From Bacteroidota bacterium (lineage in GTDB: Bacteria > Bacteroidota > Ignavibacteria > Palsa-1295), in NCBI GenBank assembly GCA_021324685.1, contig JAJPIQ010000081.1:33653-97652 (forward strand): a stretch of DNA of 64,000 nucleotides, read 5' to 3'. Each line of letters begins with the position of its first letter. The first letter of the stretch is position 1. Under the pieces are notes generated by a model. The model was not told the origin of the DNA. It ran no database searches and saw only the letters and a program-made list of their open reading frames with translations. Position numbers and translations under genes: made by a program. This document shows positions 1-7,068 of this stretch, one piece after another.

Positions 1-143
1 TGGCCGAGATCGACTTCGACCGAAAGCAACTGGACGATGCGCGGAAGGCCCTCGAAGCCTTCGATGCGAAATACCTTGCGATCGCAACGCCGGACGAGCG
101 TGAGCGAGCATTGAAACTCCATTCGAAACTTCCGGCTCCCTAA
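1..143 (+). CDS. C-terminal end of an unidentified protein (partial)
   Basis: An open frame (codons from base 3) runs from the window edge to a TAA at 141-143. It encodes 46 residues rich in charged helix-formers (start AEIDFDRKQLDD, end HSKLPAP). The stop overlaps the next start in a TAATG junction, which suggests translational coupling and membership of the downstream operon. The fragment is too short to assign a family; a helical-repeat tail is possible but not shown. Confidence 0.5.
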   Translation, partial: AEIDFDRKQLDDARKALEAFDAKYLAIATPDERERALKLHSKLPAP

Positions 144-652
144 TGGCACAGCAACAACCTCAGCGGACGGCAAAAACGCCTTCGGCTTCACAAGTCGAAC
201 TGACGGAACTGGTCCTGCCGAACGACACGAACCAGCTTGGGAACTTGCTTGGCGGCCGCCTTATGCACTGGGTCGATATTGCCGCCGCGCTCGCCGCGCA
301 GAAACATTCCGGAAGGGTGTCGGTCACGGCCAGTGTGGATGAAATGACGTTCCTGCTGCCGGTAAAACTTGGCCAGGTCGTTCGTCTGCATGCGAGCGTA
401 AACCGTGCGTTTCATACGTCGATGGAGGTCGGCGTGCACGTCGATGTCGAAGATTTTCGCACCGGCGACGTTCGGCACGTGAGCACGGCGTATCTCACGT
501 TTGTCGCGATCGATGAGATCGGACGCGCCGTTCGCGTTCCGGAACTCTTACCCGAGACCGAAGACGATAAACGCCGTTTCGCGGATGCCGAAACGCGCCG
601 CGCCCATCGCCTGCAAAAGCGCGATGAAATGGTCCATAACGATCGTTCCTGA
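143..652 (+). CDS. Acyl-CoA thioesterase, hotdog fold (YciA/BACH-like)
   Basis: Predicted to hydrolyse acyl-CoA thioesters in the cytoplasm. The 169-residue length fits single-hotdog acyl-CoA hydrolases. The family signature is seen near residues 25-50 (PNDTNQLGNLLGGRLMHWVD), where the Asn/Asp-rich stretch precedes the central hotdog helix, followed by the strands around SVDEMTFLLPVKLGQVV and YLTFVAID. The charged C-terminal tail (about residues 140-169) is typical of these enzymes. The start ATG overlaps the upstream stop (TAATG), and the gene ends one base before the ABC ATPase start, so it sits inside a tight operon. Substrate chain length cannot be read from the sequence. Confidence 0.85.
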   Translation: MAQQQPQRTAKTPSASQVELTELVLPNDTNQLGNLLGGRLMHWVDIAAALAAQKHSGRVSVTASVDEMTFLLPVKLGQVVRLHASVNRAFHTSMEVGVHVDVEDFRTGDVRHVSTAYLTFVAIDEIGRAVRVPELLPETEDDKRRFADAETRRAHRLQKRDEMVHNDRS

Positions 653-653
653 T

Positions 654-1298
654 ATGGCGCTCGAGTCCCTTTCCATTCGCGCGGAGGGCGTCCAAAAACG
701 TTTCACTCAGCGTCCGATTTTCAAACCGGTTTCGTTTGAAGCTCGCCCGGGTGAGATCGTCTCGATCACGGGCCCGAACGGCGCGGGCAAGAGCACACTC
801 GTAAAGATCGTGGCAAACGTCCTTACACCTTCCAAAGGATCGTGCGAGTGGCGGGATGGAACGAAAAAACTGGATGCGGAAGGCATTCGGCGAAGCGTCG
901 GCTTTGTCGCGCCCTATTTGGAACTCTATGATGAACTGACAGCGATCGAACAGGTGCAGTTCGTGGCCGAGATGAAAGGGGAGCGTATGAACGAAGAAGC
1001 TGCGCTCGAGATCGTTGAGCGGTTCGGATTGTCCACGTCCATTGCAGCCAGCGATCGTCGATTGAGAGCTTATAGTTCCGGTATGAAGCAGCGCGTTCGA
1101 TGTGCAATGGCGTTTGCGAATGCGCCGGCAGTGTTATTGCTCGATGAAGCAACGTCCAATCTCGACGATGCGGGTACGGAACGGGTGCTCCGCGAAGCCG
1201 AACACGCCGCCCATAACGGGAGCATCGTGTTTATTGCCACGAACGATGCGCGGGAGCGGGCGATCGCTCACCGCGAAATACGGATCGAAGCATTGTAG
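654..1298 (+). CDS. ABC transporter ATP-binding protein, short CcmA-like type
   Basis: A 214-residue ATPase subunit. Visible motifs in order are Walker A GPNGAGKST, the ABC signature YSSGMKQR, Walker B AVLLLDEATSNLD, and a late TND in the H-loop region where His is usual. The ATG at 654 is chosen because it lies one base after the thioesterase stop; the longer frame from 501 would overlap the thioesterase for 150 bp and its extra residues do not look like ABC sequence. The short length and GPNGAGKSTLVKI style resemble CcmA (haem exporter ATPase), but no CcmB/CcmC permease is adjacent, so the exported substrate is unknown. The next gene, tgt, starts at the base following the stop. Confidence 0.88.
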   Translation: MALESLSIRAEGVQKRFTQRPIFKPVSFEARPGEIVSITGPNGAGKSTLVKIVANVLTPSKGSCEWRDGTKKLDAEGIRRSVGFVAPYLELYDELTAIEQVQFVAEMKGERMNEEAALEIVERFGLSTSIAASDRRLRAYSSGMKQRVRCAMAFANAPAVLLLDEATSNLDDAGTERVLREAEHAAHNGSIVFIATNDARERAIAHREIRIEAL

Positions 1299-2450
1299 AT
1301 GCAGTTCACACTCGAGCGGACCGACGCCGTTTCCAAAGCCCGCGCTGGTATCCTCTGGACCGTGCATGGCGAAATTCCCACGCCGGCCTTTATGCCGGTG
1401 GGAACGAATGCGACGGTCAAGGCGCTGACCGCGGAGGAGGTCTGGGCAACGGGCGCGCGGATGGTCCTGGCGAATGCCTACCATCTCTATCTTCGCCCGG
1501 GGACCGAAATTATTGCGAACGCCGGGGGGATTCACCGGTTTGCCAACTGGAAGGGAAGCGTACTTACGGACTCCGGCGGGTATCAGGTCTATTCGCTCGC
1601 CGATTTGCGAAAAACGACCGATGAAGGCGTCCATTTCAAAAGCCATCTCGACGGCTCCGCCCATTTTTTTACGGCCGAAAAGGTGATCGAGATCCAGCGC
1701 GCGATCGGCGCCGATATCGTCATGCCGTTCGACGAATGTCCGCCCTCCAATGCCGATCGGAAAACGATCGAACGTGCCGTGCACCGCACGATTGCCTGGG
1801 CCTCGCGCTCCATGGAACATTTTTCCAAACATGGCGCCCGACACGGGTACGAACAATCGTTGTTTCCCATCGTCCAGGGAGGGACGCACCGCGACCTCAG
1901 GGAATTCTGCGCTGTGGAACTAATAAAAATGGGTGCCGAAGGCTATGCGATCGGCGGTCTCGCGGTCGGGGAACCGAACGAGACGATGTACGAAGTGACG
2001 GACTGGACGACCGACGTCCTGCCCCCGGAAAAACCTCGCTACCTTATGGGCGTGGGAACTCCGCTCGATCTGCTGGAGTCGATCGCGCGCGGCATCGATA
2101 TGTTCGATTGCGTGCTTCCGACCCGCAATGCCCGCAATGCGCAGCTCTTTACCCGCGATGGGAAGATCAATATTACCAATGCCAAATGGAAGCGAGATTT
2201 TTCGCCGATCGACGAAGAGACCGATTCCTATGCCTCGAGGAATTTTTCAAAGGCCTATTTGGCCCATCTTTTTAACGCGAACGAGATCCTCGGCCTGACG
2301 CTTGCGACCCTTCACAACGTTGCATTTTACGAACAGCTTGTGCGGGAAGCGCGGGAGCGGATTATGAATGGGACGTTTGCTCCGTGGCTTGGCGAATTCA
2401 AATCGCGATACCAAAAATCCAGCGTTGCAGTCTCCGATGAAAATTCGTAA
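1299..2450 (+). CDS. tgt: Queuine tRNA-ribosyltransferase (tRNA-guanine transglycosylase)
   Basis: Exchanges guanine 34 for a 7-deazaguanine in tRNAs with GUN anticodons. The 383-residue protein shows the TIM-barrel hallmarks: DSGGYQV with D91 as general acid/base, QGG at 193-195, GGLAVGE at 219-225, and the nucleophile D270 in MFDCVLPTRNAR. Odd feature: the usual zinc cysteines (CxCxxC in E. coli) are replaced by T308, S310 and S313 in the stretch EETDSYAS, while the fourth ligand position is still His (H339 in TLHN). The gene begins immediately after the ABC ATPase stop and overlaps the Nudix gene by 14 bases. Confidence 0.95.
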   Translation: MQFTLERTDAVSKARAGILWTVHGEIPTPAFMPVGTNATVKALTAEEVWATGARMVLANAYHLYLRPGTEIIANAGGIHRFANWKGSVLTDSGGYQVYSLADLRKTTDEGVHFKSHLDGSAHFFTAEKVIEIQRAIGADIVMPFDECPPSNADRKTIERAVHRTIAWASRSMEHFSKHGARHGYEQSLFPIVQGGTHRDLREFCAVELIKMGAEGYAIGGLAVGEPNETMYEVTDWTTDVLPPEKPRYLMGVGTPLDLLESIARGIDMFDCVLPTRNARNAQLFTRDGKINITNAKWKRDFSPIDEETDSYASRNFSKAYLAHLFNANEILGLTLATLHNVAFYEQLVREARERIMNGTFAPWLGEFKSRYQKSSVAVSDENS

Positions 2451-2934
2451 TCAGGGACGCGGGATCGTCGTCAATGCAAAAGGGGAAATCCTTTTTGTGA
2501 AGCACAGGGATGAGGTTCCCGCATCTCCCGGAGAGCCGGACCGACTCGAATATTGGGTGCCACCCGGTGGCGGCGTCGATGTCGATGAAACCTTCGAAGA
2601 AGCCGCCGTTCGTGAAGTGTTGGAAGAAACGGGGATTGTGATCGACGAGGTTGTGCGGTTCATGCACACGGTCGAAAAACCGCTCCGATTTGGTAACGAA
2701 ATGCGACTCATGCACGCGCAATATTTCTTGATGCGAATCCATCACGATGGCGCCGCCGCATCAGTCCGCGATCCGGGCGAAGGCATCATCGACGTGCGAT
2801 GGTGGAGCGATGAAGAGATGGCGCGCTCCGGTGAGGTTTTTCGGCCATTGGGCATTGAAGCCATGTGCGTGGATGCGTTAGTCGAATTGGGATTCGTACG
2901 TCGTGGGCTCTCATACACGGAGGGGAAGCAATAA
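2437..2934 (+). CDS. Nudix hydrolase
   Basis: Hydrolyses a nucleoside diphosphate linked to some other moiety; the substrate is not inferable. The 165-residue protein carries a complete Nudix box (G-x5-E-x7-REVLEETG-I) around residues 45-67, preceded by WVPPGGG. The ATG at 2437 gives the usual start MKIRNQGRGIVV; an upstream ATG at 2368 in the same frame would only add 23 residues that read through tgt and look non-native. It overlaps the end of tgt by 14 bases, so it is the last gene of the five-gene run. About 170 bp without genes follow. Confidence 0.9.
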   Translation: MKIRNQGRGIVVNAKGEILFVKHRDEVPASPGEPDRLEYWVPPGGGVDVDETFEEAAVREVLEETGIVIDEVVRFMHTVEKPLRFGNEMRLMHAQYFLMRIHHDGAAASVRDPGEGIIDVRWWSDEEMARSGEVFRPLGIEAMCVDALVELGFVRRGLSYTEGKQ

Positions 2935-3047
2935 GTTTGAACATCACTTCTGGATGCCAGGGATAGTCGGTGCAGACTGTTGCCAAAGAAAATCTTAAAT
3001 GTTCGATATCATGCAGGCGAAAACTGCCGCTACCGGTTTTGAATGAT

Positions 3048-3073
3048 TTTGGGGAAATTTTGGTTACCCCAAA
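3048..3073. promoter_or_regulatory. Inverted repeat upstream of yajC
   Basis: TTTGGGG (3048-3054) and CCCCAAA (3067-3073) form a perfect 7-bp inverted repeat around a 12-base AT-rich loop, ending 33 bases before the yajC start. There is no T-run, so it is not a typical terminator. It could be an operator or a leader hairpin; function is inferred only from position. Confidence 0.3.
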
Positions 3074-3106
3074 CTATCTCAGAGAAGCATTCATTTTAAC
3101 CATTCC

Positions 3107-3457
3107 ATGACGATTTTTTCTATTTTTACCTCCGCCCCGTTACTGATGGCCCCCGCCAGCGGCCCGAATGGCCAGTCGGGCGACCCGACGCCGTCCTTCA
3201 TTATGTTGGGCGCGATGGTCCTCATTTTTTACTTTCTTATTTTCCGGCCGCAAAAAAAACGGCAAAAAGCGCGCGAAGCATTGGTCCAGCAGATCGAAAA
3301 GGGCGATAAGGTCGTGACCGCCAGCGGTATCCACGGAACCATTTCTCAGATCGAGGATACGACCGTTCTTCTGCAGGTCTCGGACAACACCAAGATCCGC
3401 ATCGAAAAATCGGCGATCGGTAACGTAACGCCGAAGAACGCCGAGAAAGCAGCGTAA
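3107..3457 (+). CDS. yajC: Sec translocon accessory subunit YajC
   Basis: Small inner-membrane partner of SecDF/SecYEG. The 116 residues contain an N-terminal hydrophilic lead, a single transmembrane helix (about residues 32-47, MLGAMVLIFYFLIF) followed directly by the family motif RPQKKRQK, and the conserved cytoplasmic part GDKVVTASGIHGTI. Length and layout match YajC. It lies 21 bases upstream of ribBA and probably shares its transcript. secD and secF are not in view. Confidence 0.92.
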   Translation: MTIFSIFTSAPLLMAPASGPNGQSGDPTPSFIMLGAMVLIFYFLIFRPQKKRQKAREALVQQIEKGDKVVTASGIHGTISQIEDTTVLLQVSDNTKIRIEKSAIGNVTPKNAEKAA

Positions 3458-3478
3458 GCGGAGCGCCATCGGGAAAGC

Positions 3479-4687
3479 ATGATGCTGAATACCATCGAAG
3501 AAGCTTTAGAAGAGATCCGCCGTGGCAAGGGCGTGATCGTGGTCGACGACGAAGACCGCGAGAACGAAGGCGATTTCATTGCGGCGGCCGAAGCCGTGAC
3601 GCCGGAAATGATCGCGTTCATGCTCAAGCGGACCAGTGGGATTATTTGTGTGCCGCTCACCGAACAGCGCGCGAAGGAACTCGATCTCGCGATGATGGTC
3701 GAGATCAACACCGCGCGGCATGGAACGCCATTTACCGTCAGCGTCGATTACCTCAAGGGAACTTCGACCGGCGTCTCCGCTGAGGACCGCGCCCGAACGA
3801 TCTTCGCGCTCACAGAACCCAGTTCGCTTCCACGCGATTTTGCTCGGCCCGGACATATTTTTCCGCTTCGGGCCGCCGAGGAAGGCGTGCTGCGCCGCGC
3901 CGGGCATACCGAGGCGGCGGTCGATTTGGCGCGTTTGGCTGGCTTTAAACCGATCGGCATTCTTTGCGAGATGGTCAACGACGACGGTTCGATGGCCCGC
4001 ATGCCGGAACTCCTGAAGATCGCGAAAGAAACGGGAATGAAGATCATTTCCGTGCAGGACCTCATTGCCTACCGCATGCACAGCGAACAGCTGATGCAAA
4101 AGATCGTCGAAGTTTCGCTCCCGACGGAATACGGGGAGTTCAGGCTGCATCTTTACGAAAACAAAGTCGATAAAAAGGAACATATCGCGCTGACCAAAGG
4201 CGATATCGCGAACGGAGAACCGGTCCTTGTGCGCGTTCACTCCGAGTGCTTCACCGGCGATACGCTTGGCTCCATGCGCTGCGATTGCCAGGACCAGCTC
4301 CATGCGGCCATGATGATGGTCGAAAAAGAGGGCCGCGGCGTGGTCGTCTATATGCGGCAGGAGGGTCGCGGGATCGGGCTCGCGAATAAGCTCCGCGCGT
4401 ACAAACTGCAGGAAGAGGGCGCCGATACCGTCGAAGCAAACGAGCGGCTCGGGTTCAAGGCCGACCTCCGCGATTACGGACTCGGGGCGCAGCTCCTGGC
4501 CGATCTTGGCGTGAAAAAAATGCGGCTGATGACGAACAACCCGAAGAAAGTGGTCGGGCTTTCCAGCTATGGCCTCGAAATTGTCGATCGGGTTCCCATT
4601 GAAATCCCTGCCAACCTGAAGAACGCCGGTTACCTGGAAACCAAGCGCCAGAAGTTAGGGCATATTTTGACGGGACTCCGGTCCTAA
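3479..4687 (+). CDS. ribBA: Bifunctional 3,4-dihydroxy-2-butanone-4-phosphate synthase / GTP cyclohydrolase II
   Basis: Catalyses two entry steps of riboflavin biosynthesis. Residues 1-200 are the RibB half, with the acidic motif [10 protein letters not shown] (23-32), [10 protein letters not shown] and [16 protein letters not shown]. Residues 205-402 are the RibA half, with zinc ligands C257, C268 and C270 (HSEC...MRCDC) and the GTP-binding [10 protein letters not shown]. The 402-residue length is normal for the fusion. Two consecutive ATGs occur at 3479 and 3482; either could start it. A well-formed hairpin terminator follows, so yajC-ribBA appears to be one unit. No FMN riboswitch is evident upstream. 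Confidence 0.97.
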   Translation: MMLNTIEEALEEIRRGKGVIVVDDEDRENEGDFIAAAEAVTPEMIAFMLKRTSGIICVPLTEQRAKELDLAMMVEINTARHGTPFTVSVDYLKGTSTGVSAEDRARTIFALTEPSSLPRDFARPGHIFPLRAAEEGVLRRAGHTEAAVDLARLAGFKPIGILCEMVNDDGSMARMPELLKIAKETGMKIISVQDLIAYRMHSEQLMQKIVEVSLPTEYGEFRLHLYENKVDKKEHIALTKGDIANGEPVLVRVHSECFTGDTLGSMRCDCQDQLHAAMMMVEKEGRGVVVYMRQEGRGIGLANKLRAYKLQEEGADTVEANERLGFKADLRDYGLGAQLLADLGVKKMRLMTNNPKKVVGLSSYGLEIVDRVPIEIPANLKNAGYLETKRQKLGHILTGLRS

Positions 4688-4751
4688 GGTCTTTGTGCGG
4701 GAACAGAATTGCCCAAAACGGTGCTTGTAGGGTGAATTAGAAGTTTTTCAA

Positions 4752-4805
4752 GAGAAGGTATCTTGCTACCAGCGTTGGTGCAGCGGATGCCTTCTCCTTT
4801 TATTT
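4752..4805 (+). terminator. Rho-independent terminator after ribBA
   Basis: An 11-bp outer stem (GAGAAGGTATC at 4752-4762 with GATGCCTTCTC at 4786-4796, one G-T pair) encloses a second stem (TGC/GCA and ACCA/TGGT closing a GCGT loop at 4772-4775), and CTTTTATTT follows. It lies 65 bases after the ribBA stop and 13 bases before greA, so it separates the two transcription units. An attenuator role for greA is a less likely alternative. Confidence 0.7.
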
Positions 4806-4817
4806 GAGGGCGCCGGC

Positions 4818-5312
4818 ATGGCCGGCATAAAAAGAATGGACAAGTCGAAAATTTACTTGACGCGCCAGCGGCTTACGGAACTCGAGGAAGAGGTCCGAAA
4901 GCTGCGTATTCACGGCCGCCGGGACGTCGCGCAGCGCATTGCCGAAGCGCGCGCGCAGGGGGACCTTTCTGAAAATGCAGAGTACGATGCCGCTCGCGAA
5001 GAGCAGGGCCTGCTCGAGCTCCGTATCCACAAAATGGAAGACATGCTCGCGCGATCGGCCGTCATCGACGAGTCGAACATTCCGACGGACAAGGTCGGAA
5101 TTATGACCCGCGTCTCCGTGCTCAACACCAAGACGAATAAGAAGAACGAATACCAGATCGTGTCGGCCGAAGAGGCCGATTTCGAAGGCGGAAAAATTTC
5201 CATGTCGTCGCCCATCGGCCGCGCACTGCTGAATAAAAAAGTGGGTGACGAAGTGCAGGTAAAAGTTCCAGCCGGGACCCTGGAACTCAAAATCGTATCG
5301 ATAGGAAAATAG
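4818..5312 (+). CDS. greA: Transcription elongation factor GreA
   Basis: Rescues backtracked RNA polymerase by stimulating transcript cleavage. The 164 residues show the N-terminal coiled coil (about 10-80) with YLTRQRLTELEEEVRKL and the tip motif GDLSENAEYDAAREEQ containing the catalytic acidic pair, followed by the FKBP-like C-terminal domain with SPIGRALLNKKVGDEVQV. The ATG at 4818 has a GAGGG stretch at suitable distance; a second ATG at 4836 is possible and would shorten it by six residues. Single-gene unit between the ribBA terminator and tRNA-Leu. Confidence 0.95.
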   Translation: MAGIKRMDKSKIYLTRQRLTELEEEVRKLRIHGRRDVAQRIAEARAQGDLSENAEYDAAREEQGLLELRIHKMEDMLARSAVIDESNIPTDKVGIMTRVSVLNTKTNKKNEYQIVSAEEADFEGGKISMSSPIGRALLNKKVGDEVQVKVPAGTLELKIVSIGK

Positions 5313-5337
5313 GAAAACGTTCGGTCTTTTTCCTTTT
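5311..5337 (+). terminator. Possible weak terminator after greA
   Basis: AGGAAAA (5311-5317) can pair with TTTTCCT (5328-5334) across a 10-base loop, followed by TTT. It starts at the greA stop codon and precedes tRNA-Leu. The stem is AU-rich, so termination would be inefficient; read-through into the tRNA is possible. Confidence 0.4.
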
Positions 5338-5368
5338 GATATTTCCTTAAATTCTCATTCAGTGAGTT

Positions 5369-5452
5369 GCCCAAGTGGCGTAATTGGTAGCCGCAGCAGA
5401 CTCAAAATCTGCCGTTCGCAAGGACGTACCGGTTCGAGTCCGGTCTTGGGCA
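5369..5452 (+). tRNA. tRNA-Leu (anticodon CAA)
   Basis: An 84-base cloverleaf. The acceptor strand GCCCAAG (5369-5375) pairs with CTTGGGC (5445-5451) and the discriminator A is at 5452. The anticodon stem GCAGA/TCTGC (5396-5400/5408-5412) encloses loop CTCAAAA with anticodon CAA at 5403-5405. A long variable arm typical of class II tRNAs and the GGTTCGAGTCC T-arm follow. The CCA end is not encoded (next bases CGA). Confidence 0.93.
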
Positions 5453-5760
5453 CGAAAGAGGAATGTGGGCTGGATGCCGCGAGCCGAACCATTCCATGGG
5501 GTGTCTGTTTTAGGATCTGCCTGTTTTGTTAATCAGCTCGATTGTATGGCATGTGTGTTCGATTCCCCGTTTGCACCTAATCGCTCTTTGAGGTGAAGTA
5601 AGAGAGCGTCTTTTCGCATGTGCGAAAAAGGCTCCGATAGGGAAGCTCCGTACGCGTAAAATCGATGGAATGCAAAGCACGATTTGAACGCAAAGCTCTT
5701 TAGCATCGCAGCGTTTTTCTAACTTACAGTCTTTTCAAACCTTATGTCTCGATCAAAACT
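5453..5760. other. Intergenic stretch with one short palindrome
   Basis: No convincing gene is visible in these 308 bases; a 70-codon frame starting inside the tRNA is an artefact. A perfect inverted repeat TTTTCGCA-TG-TGCGAAAA sits at 5611-5628; because it is flanked by its own T and A runs it could act as a weak terminator in either direction. The promoter of the following lipoprotein gene must lie here but I cannot point to a clear -35/-10 pair. Confidence 0.4.
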
Positions 5761-6990
5761 ATGAAAAGAGTAATTACCTGTGCGGCATTATCGTTAGCAT
5801 TCTTATCGTCGTGCACTACTACCGGTCAATTATCGGGATCCGGATTGGCCGCATTAGGTTGCGTGCTCCAGGCCGAAGGCGGGACTAGTGTCTCGAATAC
5901 CCCGCCATCGACTATTTTTCCTCCGAACAGTCCCAAGCAGGTGCCACTGTCGGTGCACGGATCGAAATCGATTCCCGGCCCGGCACAGACGATCGAACTG
6001 CGCGGCTGGCTGACTCGAGTCGACATGAGTTGCAACGGAGTAGATCCCGATTGGCATTATAATCTTGCGATCGATCCAAAGTGGGCAATAGACCATCTCG
6101 GCATCGATATAACCCAACTCATCCTGCCCGGAAACATCAACGAATTTTCCGACGACCTCGTCCCTACCAATACCGAGATAACATCCGGCGCTACCACCCC
6201 CGACGGGCGCACGATTAGCTGGGCAATGGTCGGCAGACCCACCATCCATGTCGAATTAAATGGGTGGAGACCCTCTGATCACCCAGGCAAAACGCCGCCG
6301 TCGGACTGGGGATGGTCGAATTCGAATGGATGCCCGGGAGTTGTATGGGCATTCAATCCAATTAATCCTCTCGCATGCGCGGCGCCACTTCGGGTGGGAA
6401 TGTATGTTCGGATCGTGGGCTCGCTCATTACCGACGAACCGCACGATCAGTCCGCCGGAGTTCCCACGTGGTGGGTAAATAGCTTTGGGGAGAGTGCACC
6501 CGGAGAGCAAGGGCAGGCAGGTCCCGATGCATTGAATGCCCTTCAGTTAGACTGGGCCGGGGGGCTTAACAGCTATGATGCTAATAATCCTGCCCGATGG
6601 TCTGAAATTCATCCTCCCGATATTATTGCCGACATCGATACGTCTTCGCCGATTATGCCAACCGAAACGTTTGAGGGTGTCACGGTCATGTCAAAAAATT
6701 GTATTGGAGGATATCCGGGAGCAAGTTGTACCCCTACGACCCTGGACGTGGATATCGCTCCTCCCAGCAATATGCCGGTCGGACATAACGGAGTCAATTG
6801 TACGGAGATCGTAAGTAGATTTACGAATTTTAGAACGATCATCGATGGCAATAATGGCAGTAGCAATAACAGCGGAGCGAAAATTACCTTTTTCTCCGAT
6901 CATGTACATGTGCATGTGACCGTACAGGGCCAGACCGCATGGGGAGCCATGGGTAAATTCGTGGCTTTTTACCGGGTGTCGTGGAAGTAG
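5761..6990 (+). CDS. Predicted secreted lipoprotein of unknown function
   Basis: 409 residues. The N-terminus MKRVITCAALSLAFLSSC is a lipoprotein signal with lipobox LSSC, the lipidated Cys being residue 18. The remainder is Trp-, Pro- and Asn-rich, with segments such as HYNLAIDPKWAIDHLGID and a late His-rich strand DHVHVHVTVQG, suggesting a mostly beta-sheet extracellular protein. I do not recognise a family. It lies 78 bases upstream of the large flavin oxidase gene on the same strand, with similar base composition, so the two may be expressed together and act outside the inner membrane. Confidence 0.75.
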   Translation: MKRVITCAALSLAFLSSCTTTGQLSGSGLAALGCVLQAEGGTSVSNTPPSTIFPPNSPKQVPLSVHGSKSIPGPAQTIELRGWLTRVDMSCNGVDPDWHYNLAIDPKWAIDHLGIDITQLILPGNINEFSDDLVPTNTEITSGATTPDGRTISWAMVGRPTIHVELNGWRPSDHPGKTPPSDWGWSNSNGCPGVVWAFNPINPLACAAPLRVGMYVRIVGSLITDEPHDQSAGVPTWWVNSFGESAPGEQGQAGPDALNALQLDWAGGLNSYDANNPARWSEIHPPDIIADIDTSSPIMPTETFEGVTVMSKNCIGGYPGASCTPTTLDVDIAPPSNMPVGHNGVNCTEIVSRFTNFRTIIDGNNGSSNNSGAKITFFSDHVHVHVTVQGQTAWGAMGKFVAFYRVSWK

Positions 6991-7068
6991 GGAAGAAAAT
7001 CGAGGAGCAACGTTGAGGAACAGTTCCCACCTATTCATTTTCATTTAAAAACCCGTACAGGAGACGTT

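Noticed and set aside
501..653. N-terminal extension of the ABC ATPase to 501
   Set aside because: It overlaps the thioesterase almost to its end and encodes Arg-rich sequence without homology to ABC ATPases; the ATG at 654 fits the operon spacing.
3305..3478. FMN riboswitch before ribBA
   Set aside because: The space between yajC and ribBA is only 21 bases and no RFN-type conserved helices are visible upstream.
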